A DNA stretch of 64,000 nucleotides from Mesorhizobium mediterraneum (GCF_002284565.1 NZ_NPKI01000002.1:1-64000); one strand, 5' to 3'. Shown: positions 18,013-28,157, numbered from the stretch's first letter. The notes: generated by a model not told the origin, from the letters alone. Translations and numbers: made by a program.

Positions 18013-19032
18013 TCAGCTCCTGGCGGCGTTCTTCTGCAGCAAAGCGTGCAGGATGAGCATGGCGAGGATGATGACGCCGACGAAGATGTTGTAGGCGAGC
18101 CCCGGCACGCCGATCAGCACGATGCCGTTGCGGATGCTGCGCAGCATCAGCGCGCCGACGATCGTGCCCAGGATCGTGCCGCGCCCGCCGGTCAGCGCCG
18201 TGCCGCCGACCACCACCATGGCGATCACTTCGAGTTCGTAGCCGGTGCCGGCCACCGGCGAGGCAGCCGAGATGCGGAAGGCGCTGATCATGCCGGCCAG
18301 ACCCGCCAGCACCGAGGTCAGGATGAACAGCCAGATCTTGACCGCATCGGCCGGCACGCCGCGCGCCACCGCCGCATTCCGATTGGAGCCGACGGCGCTG
18401 ATCCAGTTGCCGAGCTTGGCGTAGTGCAGCACGTAGATCGCCAGCAGCGACAGGCCGACGAACCACCACAACGAGGTGTAGAACCGGAATGAGCCGATGT
18501 TGAAGCTCCCAGCCAGCAGCGTCACGAAAAAGCCGGGCTGGTCCCAGGATTTCAGCGGGAAGCCTTGTGTGATGTAGAGCGCCGCCCCTCGCACCACAAG
18601 CAGCATCGACAGCGTCACCAGGAAGGAGGAGATACCGATCTTGGTGACGATCAATCCGTTGATGGCCCCGATCGCCACGCATAACAACAGCCCGGCAAGC
18701 AGCGCCACACCGATATCAACCTGGCCGCTCTGCACCAGAAGCATGACCACGACCGGCGCGAGCCCGAACACGGCACCGACCGAAAGGTCGAATTCGCCCC
18801 CCGTCAGAAGCAGCGTCATGCCGAGGGCGATGATGCCGAGCTCGGGCAGGAACGCCATCATGTTGGAGATGTTGAGCGGCGACAGGAAGTTGGCGTCGGC
18901 GATAGCGAACGCCGCCAACAGCACGACGAGGATGACGAGCGAGGAGAATTGCGGCGAGCGGATCAGGCTCGACCTGCGCTTGACGCCCGGCATTTCCTCT
19001 TCTGCGGCAATTGTCATAACGGTTTGAACCAT
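18013..19032 (-). CDS. CUT2 sugar ABC importer, permease (RbsC-like)
   Basis: A 339-residue inner-membrane permease with about 8-10 hydrophobic segments. The BPD_transp_2 family loop EVIAMVVVGGTALTGGRGTILG is near the C-terminal third, and LTGGEFDLSVGAVFGL is near residue 80. It lies between the binding-protein and ATPase genes. The three form a complete ribose/fructose-type importer. Confidence 0.92.
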   Translation of the reverse strand: MVQTVMTIAAEEEMPGVKRRSSLIRSPQFSSLVILVVLLAAFAIADANFLSPLNISNMMAFLPELGIIALGMTLLLTGGEFDLSVGAVFGLAPVVVMLLVQSGQVDIGVALLAGLLLCVAIGAINGLIVTKIGISSFLVTLSMLLVVRGAALYITQGFPLKSWDQPGFFVTLLAGSFNIGSFRFYTSLWWFVGLSLLAIYVLHYAKLGNWISAVGSNRNAAVARGVPADAVKIWLFILTSVLAGLAGMISAFRISAASPVAGTGYELEVIAMVVVGGTALTGGRGTILGTIVGALMLRSIRNGIVLIGVPGLAYNIFVGVIILAMLILHALLQKNAARS

Positions 19033-19078
19033 ATCGTGGAGCGACGTCCGCCGCCTGCGCGGCGGACGTCAATTTCCA

Positions 19079-20020
19079 TCACTTGTTGTAGAGTTTCAGG
19101 ATCGGCTCGACGCTTGTCGCGTCGTAGAGGCTAAAGGTGTGGATGTCGTAGCCGATCGGTTCGCCCGAGGCGGCGAGACCGAGCAGCGCGACCGGCATAA
19201 AGCCTTGCGCCGACGGGAACTGCCAGGCGGCCGCGTTGACGAAGCCGGCCTTGACGGCTTCAGCGGTTTCCTTGGAATTGCCCCAGCCGACGACCGGGAT
19301 CTTGCCGGCCGGCACGCCAGCGCCGTCGAACACCCGCTTGATGCTGGCCGCCACGGAATCGCCGAGTGCGATGATCGCCGGCGGATTGTTGGCCACCATA
19401 TAGTCGGTCATCTTGGCGATGATGCCGGCTGGATCGGTGCCGCAATCGACCACGTCATATTTGATGCCAAGCGGATCGAAGACGCTGGCGATGCCTTCGG
19501 TCTCGAGCTGCTGATAGCTGGCACCCGGCACCTCCACCGGCAGGAACACCTTGTCGCCCTGCTTCACCATCTTGTTGTCGACCAGATACTTGGCCCAGAT
19601 GACGCCGGCCTCCTTGAGGTCGGCGCCGACATACGCCTGCCGCCCGGTTGCCGGATCATCGGTGTTGAAGAACACGATCGGGATGCCCGCAGCCTTCGCC
19701 GCCTTGACCTCCTCGGTCCACAGGCCGGGCTGCGCCGATGTGGTGCCGATACCGTCGGGCTTGGCGGCCAGTGCCGAGTTGAAGGCCTCCTTCTGCGCCG
19801 CCATGTCGCCGCCGCTGAAGGAGATCTTGCAGGTCACCTTGAGCTGGTCGCAGGCCTTGGTGGCGCCGGCATTCCAGTCGAGCCAGAATGCATCCGATGG
19901 GCCGCCATGCGACAGGAGATAGAACGTCTTCTGGCCGTCCTGTGCGAATGCCGGCGAGCCCAACCCTATCCCTGCCAACAAAGTCGCGGCCGTCGCCAGT
20001 TTCAATCCGAATTTCAACAT
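19079..20020 (-). CDS. CUT2 sugar ABC importer, periplasmic binding protein (MocB/RbsB-like)
   Basis: A 313-residue periplasmic binding protein of the type I (RbsB) fold. A signal peptide covers residues 1-26, with cleavage after AFA. The two lobes and hinge are typical: IPIVFFNTDD, YVGADLKEAG, and ALGDSVAASIKRVFDGAG. GGAGG precedes the ATG. Rhizopine MocB belongs to the same family, so an inositol-like or modified sugar ligand is plausible. Confidence 0.92.
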   Translation of the reverse strand: MLKFGLKLATAATLLAGIGLGSPAFAQDGQKTFYLLSHGGPSDAFWLDWNAGATKACDQLKVTCKISFSGGDMAAQKEAFNSALAAKPDGIGTTSAQPGLWTEEVKAAKAAGIPIVFFNTDDPATGRQAYVGADLKEAGVIWAKYLVDNKMVKQGDKVFLPVEVPGASYQQLETEGIASVFDPLGIKYDVVDCGTDPAGIIAKMTDYMVANNPPAIIALGDSVAASIKRVFDGAGVPAGKIPVVGWGNSKETAEAVKAGFVNAAAWQFPSAQGFMPVALLGLAASGEPIGYDIHTFSLYDATSVEPILKLYNK

Positions 20021-20088
20021 TTCGCTTCCTCCATTATATTTCCTCCCGGTGGAAAGCGCCGCCGCATAGCGGCGACGCAGGACTCCTA

Positions 20089-21003
20089 TCAGAGGCCGTT
20101 GGCGCGGAACTTGCCGTCGAGGAATTTCTTGGCGCGCGGCACGTCGTCTTCCGAGAGATGCTCGATGATGACCGGAATGTTCGGGTGCTTTTCGGCAAGC
20201 CGCTTGAGATAGAGGTCGTAGTTGAGCGAACCGAGGCCGGGCGCCGGCAGCTCGATCTCGCCGACACCACGGAAAGTGTGGCTCTCCAGCGCGTCCTCGT
20301 CGCCGATATCGGCGTGCTTCTCCGACTTGTCGCCGCCCGATCGCTTGACGTCCTTGGCGTGCGCGATCTTGATCTTGTCGGTCAGCGTGTCGAACACTTG
20401 GTTCAGGATCTGGTCCATCCTGTCGATGTTATGGGTCTCGAAATAGTTGGTCGGATCCATCAGAAGGCCGAGGCCGGGATGGTCGACCTGCGCGAACATC
20501 TTCACCGTCTCCTCGACCGAGCCGACGACATTGTTGACATAGGTTTCGAGCAGGAAGACCGCCCCGTGGTCGTAGGCCGTCTGGGCAAGGTCGGCGATGA
20601 CCTTACGGCATTCCTCGAAACCTTCCTCGGTCTTGTTCTTGGGATGATGGACCCAGTCGGACTCGGTGTTGTAAGTGCCGGTTTCCGAGATCACGTAGGG
20701 CGAGCCGAAATCACGGGCACTGCGGATGATCTCCTTGAGATAGCCGACGCGCTTCTCGCGCTCCGCTCTGTCCGGATGGATGATGTTGGTGTAGCCCGAC
20801 ACGCAGCACACCGGCAGATTGTGGTCGCGGAAGACGTCGCGAACAGCCCGGGCCTTGTCCTTGGTGATCTGCCCGGCCGACAGGTCGACATCCCTGAAAT
20901 GCAGGTCGAGCTGCACCGTGTTGAAATCGAGCGCGCGGATCTTCTGCGCGGTTTCCTTGAGGCTGTACGGGAAATAGCCCGTGAAAATACCTGCCTGCAT
21001 CAT
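20089..21003 (-). CDS. Sugar phosphate isomerase/epimerase (MocC/IolE-like)
   Basis: A 304-residue TIM-barrel protein of the AP-endonuclease 2 superfamily. Likely metal ligands are the Glu in LLETYVNN, the Asp in GLLMDPTNYF, the His in KIAHAKDVK, and the C-terminal Glu in VIIEHLSED. Members isomerise, epimerise or dehydrate sugars and inositols; rhizopine MocC is a relative. GGGAGG precedes the tandem ATGATG start. Confidence 0.87.
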   Translation of the reverse strand: MMQAGIFTGYFPYSLKETAQKIRALDFNTVQLDLHFRDVDLSAGQITKDKARAVRDVFRDHNLPVCCVSGYTNIIHPDRAEREKRVGYLKEIIRSARDFGSPYVISETGTYNTESDWVHHPKNKTEEGFEECRKVIADLAQTAYDHGAVFLLETYVNNVVGSVEETVKMFAQVDHPGLGLLMDPTNYFETHNIDRMDQILNQVFDTLTDKIKIAHAKDVKRSGGDKSEKHADIGDEDALESHTFRGVGEIELPAPGLGSLNYDLYLKRLAEKHPNIPVIIEHLSEDDVPRAKKFLDGKFRANGL

Positions 21004-21029
21004 GATATGAAGTCCTCCCTGTAAGTGAT

Positions 21030-22127
21030 TCAGCTGATTGGGTTTGTCGAGATTTCGGAAAGCTTGACCGTGCGGCCCTCGTCGATCGAGCGGTAGCCGG
21101 CTTCGATCAGCGCCATGGTCTTGACGTTGTCGGCGACGGAAAGCGCCGGCGGCTCACCCGTCTTCACCGCGTGCTGGAGCTGCTCCATCACGCCGATGAA
21201 GGCATGCGGGAACCACATCGTGCCCCAGCTGGGTGTCACCCATTCGCCGCCAGTGGTTTCGGTCGAAGCATAGGTGAGCGTCGAGGCGGAACCAGTCGGC
21301 CAGCCAATCGTGCCCTTGGCGACGCCCTTGGTGCCGTCGACGCGCCAGTTGATGTGCTGGTCGTCCTTGTAGCCCTCCTGGCGCGGGCCGGACCAAACAT
21401 CCTCCAGCGACACGGCGAGCACGCCGGACGGGAACCGCAGCGTCGAAACGGTGATGCCGTCCGAATGATCGAAGCGGGTGCGCGGATCCTTGCGGGTCAG
21501 CGTGGTGATCTCCAGGGGATCACCGAACAGGAAGCGCAGCACGTCGAGGTGGTGGACGCTCATATTGGCGAGCGTCAGCCGATCGTAGTCCTCGAGGAAG
21601 CTCTGCCAGTGCGGGATCGCGTGCATGTCGATCTGCGCGAAGACGATGTCGCCGAGCGCGCCGCTGTCCATGATCTGCTTCAGCACGCGCATCGACTGGT
21701 CATAGCGCATGTTCTGGTTGACCGAGAGGATCTTGCCGGCCTTGGCCGCCTCGTCGCGCAGCTCGATTGCATCCTTGAGCGACAACGCCAGCGGCTTCTG
21801 CGCCAGGATCGCCTTGATGTGCTTCTGCTTCAGCGCATGCCGGATTAGCGCCGGCTGCTGGTCCGGCGGAAAGGCAAGGTCGATGATCTCGACATTTTCG
21901 TCCTCGATCAGTTGTTCAGGCATGCCGTGGACGGTCGGGATCTCCCAGCGCCTTGCGACCTTCTCGGCGCTGGCTTTGGTCCGCGAGGCGATCGCCACCA
22001 CCGGAAAGCCGGCATCGTGATAGGCAGCAAGATGGCATTCGGCCATGATCATGCCGGCGCCGACGCAGCCGATTCTATACTCTTTCGTGCGGACCTTCAC
22101 GTCCGGCTCGAACCCGTTGTTTGCCAT
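21030..22127 (-). CDS. Gfo/Idh/MocA-family oxidoreductase
   Basis: A 365-residue NAD(P)-dependent dehydrogenase. The Rossmann motif is GCVGAGMIM near residue 20, the catalytic/cofactor Lys lies in AQKPLAL (family motif EKP), and the likely active-site His lies in MSVHHLDVLRFLFG. The start at 22127 has GGGAGG upstream; a start 39 bases earlier overlaps the ATPase stop but lacks that site. The family includes myo-inositol dehydrogenase and rhizopine MocA. It likely oxidises the imported polyol. Confidence 0.9.
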   Translation of the reverse strand: MANNGFEPDVKVRTKEYRIGCVGAGMIMAECHLAAYHDAGFPVVAIASRTKASAEKVARRWEIPTVHGMPEQLIEDENVEIIDLAFPPDQQPALIRHALKQKHIKAILAQKPLALSLKDAIELRDEAAKAGKILSVNQNMRYDQSMRVLKQIMDSGALGDIVFAQIDMHAIPHWQSFLEDYDRLTLANMSVHHLDVLRFLFGDPLEITTLTRKDPRTRFDHSDGITVSTLRFPSGVLAVSLEDVWSGPRQEGYKDDQHINWRVDGTKGVAKGTIGWPTGSASTLTYASTETTGGEWVTPSWGTMWFPHAFIGVMEQLQHAVKTGEPPALSVADNVKTMALIEAGYRSIDEGRTVKLSEISTNPIS

Positions 22128-22162
22128 CTGATCCTCCCGAAGCTCGTTTCTTGCAGCCGCCG

Positions 22163-23239
22163 TCATCGTGCCAGCGCTCCGCCGCTTTGCCCGAAATAAT
22201 GCACTCTGGCCGGCTCACAGGATATCGCCACCATGGCGTCCGGCCTTATGTCCGGCTGGCCACGCAGCAGCGCCCTCAGGCGCGCCTGCCCGGCAGCGAG
22301 CGTCACCACGGTGTAGCCGCCAAGCGGCTCGACCTCGAACACCCGCGCCGGGCGGCCCGCGCGCCCATCCGATATTTCCCCATCCAGCCATGGCCGGACC
22401 TTGATATCTTCCGGCCTGAGCCCGATCTCGACGGCATCGGCCGGAGCAGCCTTGTCCGCGATACGGATCGCGCCTTCCGCCGCCTCGACGCCGCCCTCGC
22501 CGCGCACCGATTTCAAGATATTCATCATCGGCGAGCCGAGCAGCCGCGCCACATAGGTGCTGGCCGGGCGATCATAGATCTCGGCCGGCGCGCCGATCTG
22601 CCTGATCTTGCCATCCTCCAGGATGGCAATGCGGTCGGCGACCGACATCGCCTCTTCCTGGTCGTGGGTGACATAGATCAGCGTCTTGCCGAGCTCGCGC
22701 TGGATGCGCTTCAGCTCGACGCGCGTCTCCTCGCGCAGCCTGGCATCGAGCGCCGAGATTGGATCGTCCATCAGATAGGCATTGGGATCGCGCACCAGCG
22801 CGCGGGCGATCGCCACGCGCTGCCGCTCGCCGCCCGACAGCTGCGCCGGCGGCTTGTGCAGGATGTGGCCGATATGCAGCTTGGCCGCGACATCGGCGAC
22901 ACGCCTTTCTATATCGGCCTCGTCGACCCGGCGTTCGACCAGGGGAAAACGGACATTGTCGCGCGCGCTCATATGCGGAAACAGCGCCAGGTTCTGGAAC
23001 ACCATGGCGATGTTGCGCTCGGCCGGCGACACGGTGCTGACTGGCCTGCCGCCGATCAGGATTTCACCCGCGTCAGGCGTTTCAAGCCCGAGCACCAAGC
23101 GCAGCACCGTCGACTTGCCCGACAGCGGCGGGCCGAAGAAGCAGAAGAACTCATTGTCGTCGACAGTGAACGAGGCGTCGTCGACGGCGAGCGTGTTGCC
23201 GTAGCGTTTCGTCACATTGCGGAAGACGATATCGGCCAT
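22163..23239 (-). CDS. CUT1-type ABC importer ATPase B (canonical signature, altered Walker B)
   Basis: A 358-residue MalK-type ATPase with a C-terminal TOBE-like regulatory domain. Walker A is GPPLSGKST (36-44), the Q-loop is VFQNLALF, and the signature LSGGE (134-138) is canonical. Walker B reads LMDDP (156-160), so the catalytic Glu is Asp. The neighbouring ATPase shows the reverse pattern at exactly the same residue numbers, which suggests an asymmetric heterodimer. Confidence 0.92.
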   Translation of the reverse strand: MADIVFRNVTKRYGNTLAVDDASFTVDDNEFFCFFGPPLSGKSTVLRLVLGLETPDAGEILIGGRPVSTVSPAERNIAMVFQNLALFPHMSARDNVRFPLVERRVDEADIERRVADVAAKLHIGHILHKPPAQLSGGERQRVAIARALVRDPNAYLMDDPISALDARLREETRVELKRIQRELGKTLIYVTHDQEEAMSVADRIAILEDGKIRQIGAPAEIYDRPASTYVARLLGSPMMNILKSVRGEGGVEAAEGAIRIADKAAPADAVEIGLRPEDIKVRPWLDGEISDGRAGRPARVFEVEPLGGYTVVTLAAGQARLRALLRGQPDIRPDAMVAISCEPARVHYFGQSGGALAR

Positions 23240-23243
23240 GGTC

Positions 23244-24335
23244 TCAGCCCGCTATCATCGCAAGGCCGGTCGCGGCGTCGAAGACGCGCACCGACTGCAC
23301 GGCCGGCGCGACGACTGCCGTTTGTCCGATGGCCAGCCCAACATCGTTGTCGAACACCGCCTTCACCGCGCTCTCGCCCTGGCCGAGATGGACGATGGTG
23401 CGCGCGCCGATGCGCTCGACGAAGGTTACCGGCAAGGAGAGACCTTGGCCGCCTTCAACCAGCGTCGCCTGTTCCGGTCGGAAGCCGTAAAGCACATCGC
23501 CCCGCGCGCCCCGCACGGCGGCTGCGATTTCTGCCGGCAGCGGCGGCGTCGCGCCGAGCGGCCCGAGATCGATGACCAGGCCACGGTCGCTTTCCGCCGG
23601 CCTGCCCCTGAGCAGGTTCATGCCCGGCGCACCGATGAAGCGGGCGACGAAGACATTGGCCGGATTGTTGTAGACCTCGAGCGGCGTGCCGACCTGCTGC
23701 AGCACGCCATGGTCCATCACCGCGATACGGTCGGCCATGGACATGGCTTCGAGCTGATCGTGCGTGACATAGACCATGGTTTGCTTGAACTGGCGCTGCA
23801 ACTGCTTCAGCTCGGTGCGCATGACCGCCCGGAAGGCTGCGTCGACGTTGGACAGCGGCTCGTCGAGCAGGAAGATCGCCGGCTCCATGATCGCCGAACG
23901 GCCGATCGCCACACGCTGCAAGATATTGACCGACAGCCGGTCGGCCTTGCGGTCGAGCAGCGGCGTCAGTTGCAGCATCTCGGCAATGGCGCCGACGCGG
24001 CGATCGATCTCGGCCTTTGGCGCGCCGCGCATTTTTGGGCCGTAGGCGAGGTTCTGCCGCACCGTCATATGGGTGAAGATCGCATAGTTCTGGAAGACGA
24101 AGCCGACGCCCCGCCGCCCCATCGGCACGCCGGCCATGTCGCGCTCGCCAAACAGGATCTTGCCACCCGTCGGCTCTTCCATGCCGGCGATCATGTTCAT
24201 CGTTGTCGACTTGCCGCAGCCGGACGGCCCGAGCAGCGCCATGAACTCGCCATCAGCGATGGCCAAATCCATCGTCTTCAGCGCGGTGAAGTCGCCGAAT
24301 TTCTTGACCAGGTTCTGCAGATGGATGGCGCTCAT
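23244..24335 (-). CDS. CUT1-type ABC importer ATPase A (degenerate signature, canonical Walker B)
   Basis: A 363-residue MalK-type ATPase. Walker A is GPSGCGKST (36-44) and Walker B is LLDEP (156-160), both canonical. The signature, normally LSGGQ, reads LSVNI (134-138). The H-loop (YVTHDQ) is intact, and a C-terminal TOBE-like domain is present. It starts at an ATGA overlap with the permease gene, with GAGGTGA upstream. The rhizobial glycerol importer also uses two different ATPases (GlpS/GlpT), so relatives exist. Confidence 0.92.
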   Translation of the reverse strand: MSAIHLQNLVKKFGDFTALKTMDLAIADGEFMALLGPSGCGKSTTMNMIAGMEEPTGGKILFGERDMAGVPMGRRGVGFVFQNYAIFTHMTVRQNLAYGPKMRGAPKAEIDRRVGAIAEMLQLTPLLDRKADRLSVNILQRVAIGRSAIMEPAIFLLDEPLSNVDAAFRAVMRTELKQLQRQFKQTMVYVTHDQLEAMSMADRIAVMDHGVLQQVGTPLEVYNNPANVFVARFIGAPGMNLLRGRPAESDRGLVIDLGPLGATPPLPAEIAAAVRGARGDVLYGFRPEQATLVEGGQGLSLPVTFVERIGARTIVHLGQGESAVKAVFDNDVGLAIGQTAVVAPAVQSVRVFDAATGLAMIAG

Positions 24336-25291
24336 GCCGTCACCTCGCGTGCCCGGGCCATGCGCTTCATGGTAAAGACCGCGGCGATGGACAGCACGAT
24401 CAGGATCGCCAGCGCGATCGCCGCGACATAGCCCCAGATCAGGTCCTGCGTGGTGAGCTTGTAGATGTAGACGGAGATCGTCTCGGTGGCGACACCGGGG
24501 CCGCCGCCGGTCATGATGTAGAGCGTGTCGAATATCTTGAAGTTCTCGATCATCCTGATCGCCAGCGCGATGATTATGATAGTCTTCATCTTCGGCAGCA
24601 CGATGGTGACGAAGCGCTGCCAGGGATTGGCGCCGAGCAGCGTCGCCGCCTTGATCTGGTCCTCGGGCACGCCGACGAGGCCGGCAAGCAGGATGAGGAA
24701 CATCAGCGGCGTCCACTGCCAGATATCGGCGACCATTACGGCGATGAGCGCCAGCGTCGGGTCCGAAAGCCAGGCGATGGTGACGGGGAAGCCTGATATC
24801 GATGACAGGATGTCGTTGACCGGTCCACCGGACTGGAACAGCATGAAGAACATGTAGCCGGCCACAGCCGGCACCACCATCATCGGCATCAGAAGGATCG
24901 AGTAGAAGATCCGCTTGCCGGGAAACTCGTCGGCAAACAGCGTGGCGAGCGCGAGACCCAGCAGGAATTCCGCCGGCACGCAGACGATCATGACGATGGC
25001 CGTGCGCTTCAGCGCGCTCCAGAAGCGCGCGTCGACAGCAAGGTCGGTGTAATTGGCGAAATTGTTCCATAGCGACCAGGCGCTCCACCAGCCGAGGCCC
25101 GAAAGCGGCGACCAGTCGGTCAGGCTGATGTAGAGCTGCATCAACAGCGGGAAGACCGCGATGAACAGCACCAGGATCTGCGCCGGCAATGTCAGCCGGA
25201 AGCCGAGCTTTGCGCCCTCGTCCCGCAAGGCTGGCTTTGCCTGGACGGTCTTCATCACGTCCTCCGAAATCGTCGCAGTCACCGCGCTCAT
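24332..25291 (-). CDS. CUT1-type ABC importer permease 1 (MalF/UgpA-like)
   Basis: A 319-residue inner-membrane permease with six main hydrophobic segments after a short cytoplasmic N-terminus. The EAA loop that docks to the ATPases is around [23 protein letters not shown]. It starts at 25291 inside an ATGA overlap with permease 2, so the two are translationally coupled. Confidence 0.92.
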   Translation of the reverse strand: MSAVTATISEDVMKTVQAKPALRDEGAKLGFRLTLPAQILVLFIAVFPLLMQLYISLTDWSPLSGLGWWSAWSLWNNFANYTDLAVDARFWSALKRTAIVMIVCVPAEFLLGLALATLFADEFPGKRIFYSILLMPMMVVPAVAGYMFFMLFQSGGPVNDILSSISGFPVTIAWLSDPTLALIAVMVADIWQWTPLMFLILLAGLVGVPEDQIKAATLLGANPWQRFVTIVLPKMKTIIIIALAIRMIENFKIFDTLYIMTGGGPGVATETISVYIYKLTTQDLIWGYVAAIALAILIVLSIAAVFTMKRMARAREVTA

Positions 25292-26148
25292 TGCTTGAGC
25301 GCCCCGAACGTCAGCCCGCGCACCAGATGACGCTGGATGGCGATGCCCATGATGACCGGCGGCACCGCGGCGATCAGACCGAGCGCGGCCTTGGCGCCAT
25401 AGAGCTGTCCGGTCATCGAGGAGGAGAGCGACGCCATGTAGACGGGAACCGTCACCCATTCGCGCGTCGTCAGAAGCAGCGCGATCAGATAGTCCGACCA
25501 GTTAAGGATGAAGACAAACAGCGCGGCGCTGGCCAGCGGCGCGCGCATCATCGGTAGTGTGATGCGGGTGAAGACTCGCAACCGCGAACAGCCCTCGACC
25601 AGTGCTGCCTCCTCGATCTCGCGCGGCATGTCGTCGAAGAAGGTCTTCATCAGCCAGAAGGCAAAAGGCAGCGTGACGATGCCGTAGATCAGCGACAGCC
25701 CCCACCAGCTGTCGGTGAAGTTGAGGAAGGCCCACATGATCATCACCGGGGTCATGACCGCCATGGGCGGAAACAGGCGAAGCTGGATCAGTGCCAGCGG
25801 CAGGTTCTGGCCCGAGCCGAAGCGCGATAGCCCGTAGGCCGCTGCAGTGCCCGCTGACATGGCGATCGCCGTCCCGAATACCGCCGACAGCAGCGACGAC
25901 AGGATCGGCTTCAGGGCGGTGCGGTCGAGCGCGACGATCAAATTGTTGGTCGATTCACCGAAGACGAAGCGGAAATTGCTGAGTGTCGGGTTCTTCGGCC
26001 ACCAGGTCAGGTCAGCGCCGGTCGCCGACCATTCGGCGATCGGCTTGAAGGCCATCGACACCATCCACAGGATCGGAACCAGCGTCACCGCCATTGCCGC
26101 TGATATTGCGGCATAGCGGAATATCTCGAAGGGAATTGAACGCTTCAT
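25288..26148 (-). CDS. CUT1-type ABC importer permease 2 (MalG/UgpE-like)
   Basis: A 286-residue inner-membrane permease. The EAA loop reads [23 protein letters not shown] and six hydrophobic segments are visible. The start at 26148 (MKRSIPFE) was chosen because the longer open frame upstream lies inside the binding-protein gene. It completes the membrane part of the importer with permease 1. Confidence 0.92.
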   Translation of the reverse strand: MKRSIPFEIFRYAAISAAMAVTLVPILWMVSMAFKPIAEWSATGADLTWWPKNPTLSNFRFVFGESTNNLIVALDRTALKPILSSLLSAVFGTAIAMSAGTAAAYGLSRFGSGQNLPLALIQLRLFPPMAVMTPVMIMWAFLNFTDSWWGLSLIYGIVTLPFAFWLMKTFFDDMPREIEEAALVEGCSRLRVFTRITLPMMRAPLASAALFVFILNWSDYLIALLLTTREWVTVPVYMASLSSSMTGQLYGAKAALGLIAAVPPVIMGIAIQRHLVRGLTFGALKQ

Positions 26149-26225
26149 CTTGCAGCTTTGCTGGTACCATCGTTTGCGGAGGGGAAGAGCAACTCTTCCC
26201 CTCCCTTGGCGCGATCCTGGGAGGA

Positions 26226-27839
26226 TCAGCTGATCGGATCGAGAACGGTGGGCCATGCCTCCTTGTTGGTCTTGATGGCTTCGAGAAGCTTCTCCTCGCC
26301 GGTCCGGCGCGCGATCTTCTTCCACTCGGCCTCGGTGTCGGCCATCGCCTGCTCGGCGGTCTTTGCCTTGGTCAACGCGGCGACGAGGTTCTCGTCCAGC
26401 GCATTGTGGAAGGCGGTGGCACCGGGGTAGTTGATGGTCGGCACGGTGCGGGCGACCGTCTCGCGCACCACATCCATGTGGTAGGCGTGGTAGGTCTGGC
26501 GGACCAGCGGGTCGGAGAAATCCGACAGGCGGAACGGATCGAAATAGCCACCCGGATTGGCGGTCATCCAGGCGTAGATGCGGCTCGATCCGAGCCATTG
26601 CAGGAACAGGTAGCAGGCCTCCGGATTCTTGGCCTGCGAGGAGACCGAAGCCGACAGATTGAGCCAAAGCACCGAACGGCTGATCAGCTTGCCGTCGATC
26701 TCGCGGCCCGGCGGCAGCATCGAGCCGATCTTGCCGGTTACAGCTGAATCCTTGTTGCCGGCATTGTCGAGGAATTTCGGCAGGTTGGAGAAGGCGCAGG
26801 TCATGGCGGCACCGCCCTTGGCAAAATTGCCGTACTGTTCCGGCCAGCCCCACGAGATCGCATCCGGGGAATGGTGGACCAGCGATGCAATGTACTCGTT
26901 GGTCGCCGCGATACCTTGCTCGGAATTGATCAGCGCCTTGCCGGTGTCGTCGAACAGGAACTGATTTGGCGAAGCCATTGAGACATAACGCTGGTACCAG
27001 TTGGTGTAGCCCCAACCCTGGTTGCGCAGATCGGTCGAGCCGAACAGGCCCTTGTCCGGGCGCTGGAAGAAGGCCGCGATCTCGTCATGCTGCTTCCAGG
27101 TCTTCGGCGGCGCCAACTCGTAGCCATGCTTGTCGGAGAAGGCTTTCTTCTCGGCCGCGTCGCCGAACAGATCGGTGCGGTAGACCCAGGTCTGGAAATC
27201 GCCATCCAGCGAAACGCCATAGGTCGAGCCGCGATACTGGTTGAGCAGCGACACGCCCTTGGCGCCGTTGACATAGCCGCGCTCGGGGTCGTCCCATTCC
27301 GGCTTATGCTGGGCGACGAAGTCGTCGAGCTTCAGGATGCCGCCGGTTTCGGCTAGGTCACCGAGGCGGTTCCATTCGACCGCGTAGATATCATAGGCCC
27401 CACCCTTGGTGGAGATGTCCTGCATCGTCTTGGTGAATTCCTGGCCATTCGGCACGCCGACGATCTCGAGCGGAATGCCGGTTTCCTTTTCCCACAGATC
27501 CTTGATCGAAGGCGCGCCGGCGGGAAACGGCTGCGTCAGCTGGCCGATCGAGCCGTCGGACAGGCCGAGCACAATCTTGGCCGGCGCCTTGCCGGCACCC
27601 TTCATCGCCTTGGCCGCCTCGATGGCGCGGCCTTCCGGCGTATCTGGGCCATACTGATAGCGCTCCGAGCCGTCGAAGCCCGTGGGGCCGCCGATCATGC
27701 CCGGCGCGAGTGCGTCGGCGGCGTAGGCGCGGCTGGGACGGATGAATTTTGGCGCGATACCTGCTGCGGCAACAAGCACTGCCGCCTTTCCACCGGACGC
27801 CAGCAAACGGCGCCGCGACATGCGGATTAAATTCGACAT
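26226..27839 (-). CDS. CUT1-type ABC importer binding protein with Tat signal
   Basis: A 537-residue extracellular solute-binding protein (family 1), longer than the usual 400-450. The N-terminus has a twin-arginine motif ([10 protein letters not shown]) before a hydrophobic stretch and AYAAD cleavage region, so it is probably exported folded by the Tat system. It is the first gene of the operon, and GGAGG lies upstream of its start. The length and Tat export suggest a ligand other than a simple disaccharide; relatives occur with glycerol and polyol importers. Confidence 0.9.
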   Translation of the reverse strand: MSNLIRMSRRRLLASGGKAAVLVAAAGIAPKFIRPSRAYAADALAPGMIGGPTGFDGSERYQYGPDTPEGRAIEAAKAMKGAGKAPAKIVLGLSDGSIGQLTQPFPAGAPSIKDLWEKETGIPLEIVGVPNGQEFTKTMQDISTKGGAYDIYAVEWNRLGDLAETGGILKLDDFVAQHKPEWDDPERGYVNGAKGVSLLNQYRGSTYGVSLDGDFQTWVYRTDLFGDAAEKKAFSDKHGYELAPPKTWKQHDEIAAFFQRPDKGLFGSTDLRNQGWGYTNWYQRYVSMASPNQFLFDDTGKALINSEQGIAATNEYIASLVHHSPDAISWGWPEQYGNFAKGGAAMTCAFSNLPKFLDNAGNKDSAVTGKIGSMLPPGREIDGKLISRSVLWLNLSASVSSQAKNPEACYLFLQWLGSSRIYAWMTANPGGYFDPFRLSDFSDPLVRQTYHAYHMDVVRETVARTVPTINYPGATAFHNALDENLVAALTKAKTAEQAMADTEAEWKKIARRTGEEKLLEAIKTNKEAWPTVLDPIS

Positions 27840-27885
27840 TGGAAATCCTCCCTCGGGCCTTGTTCCTCCATGGCCCTCGTGATGG

Positions 27886-27915
27886 ATATTGACGGCACTG
27901 GGATAAGGCTGTCAA
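27886..27915 (-). promoter_or_regulatory. Likely sigma-70-type promoter of the long catabolic operon
   Basis: Read on the - strand, TTGACA (27910-27915) is followed after 18 bases by CAATAT (27886-27891), about 45 bases before the binding-protein ATG. The -35 box is a perfect consensus and the -10 box is weak. It lies in the 370-base gap between the divergent operon and lacI-type gene. Confidence 0.45.
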
Positions 27916-27964
27916 CATCATAAATAATCAAAACACGTCATAACATCGCAATCGAGGAGGAAAA

Positions 27965-28132
27965 ATGCATTCTGCTGAGATCACCATACAGCATCCGATG
28001 CTTGCATTTGAGGGAATCATGCACCACGCCAGCAAGTTGTGGTCCGCCCAGGCGATTTGGTGTAGCGCGCCGGCTTGCGCATCGGCTAAGGCCGGATACA
28101 TCATTTCCCATCAGAATCGCGGATGGCAATGA
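27965..28132 (+). CDS. Possible 55-residue ORF with strong ribosome-binding site
   Basis: A short open frame (starts MHSAEITIQH, ends NRGWQ) preceded by GAGGAGG 6 bases before its ATG. It lies in the gap between the divergent catabolic operon and the LacI-type gene, on the lacI strand. I recognise no family. The ribosome site is unusually good for a chance frame, so it may be a small protein or a leader. It may equally be accidental. Confidence 0.3.
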   Translation: MHSAEITIQHPMLAFEGIMHHASKLWSAQAIWCSAPACASAKAGYIISHQNRGWQ

Positions 28133-28157
28133 AATCATCGTCCGGCATCCGTCCGTT

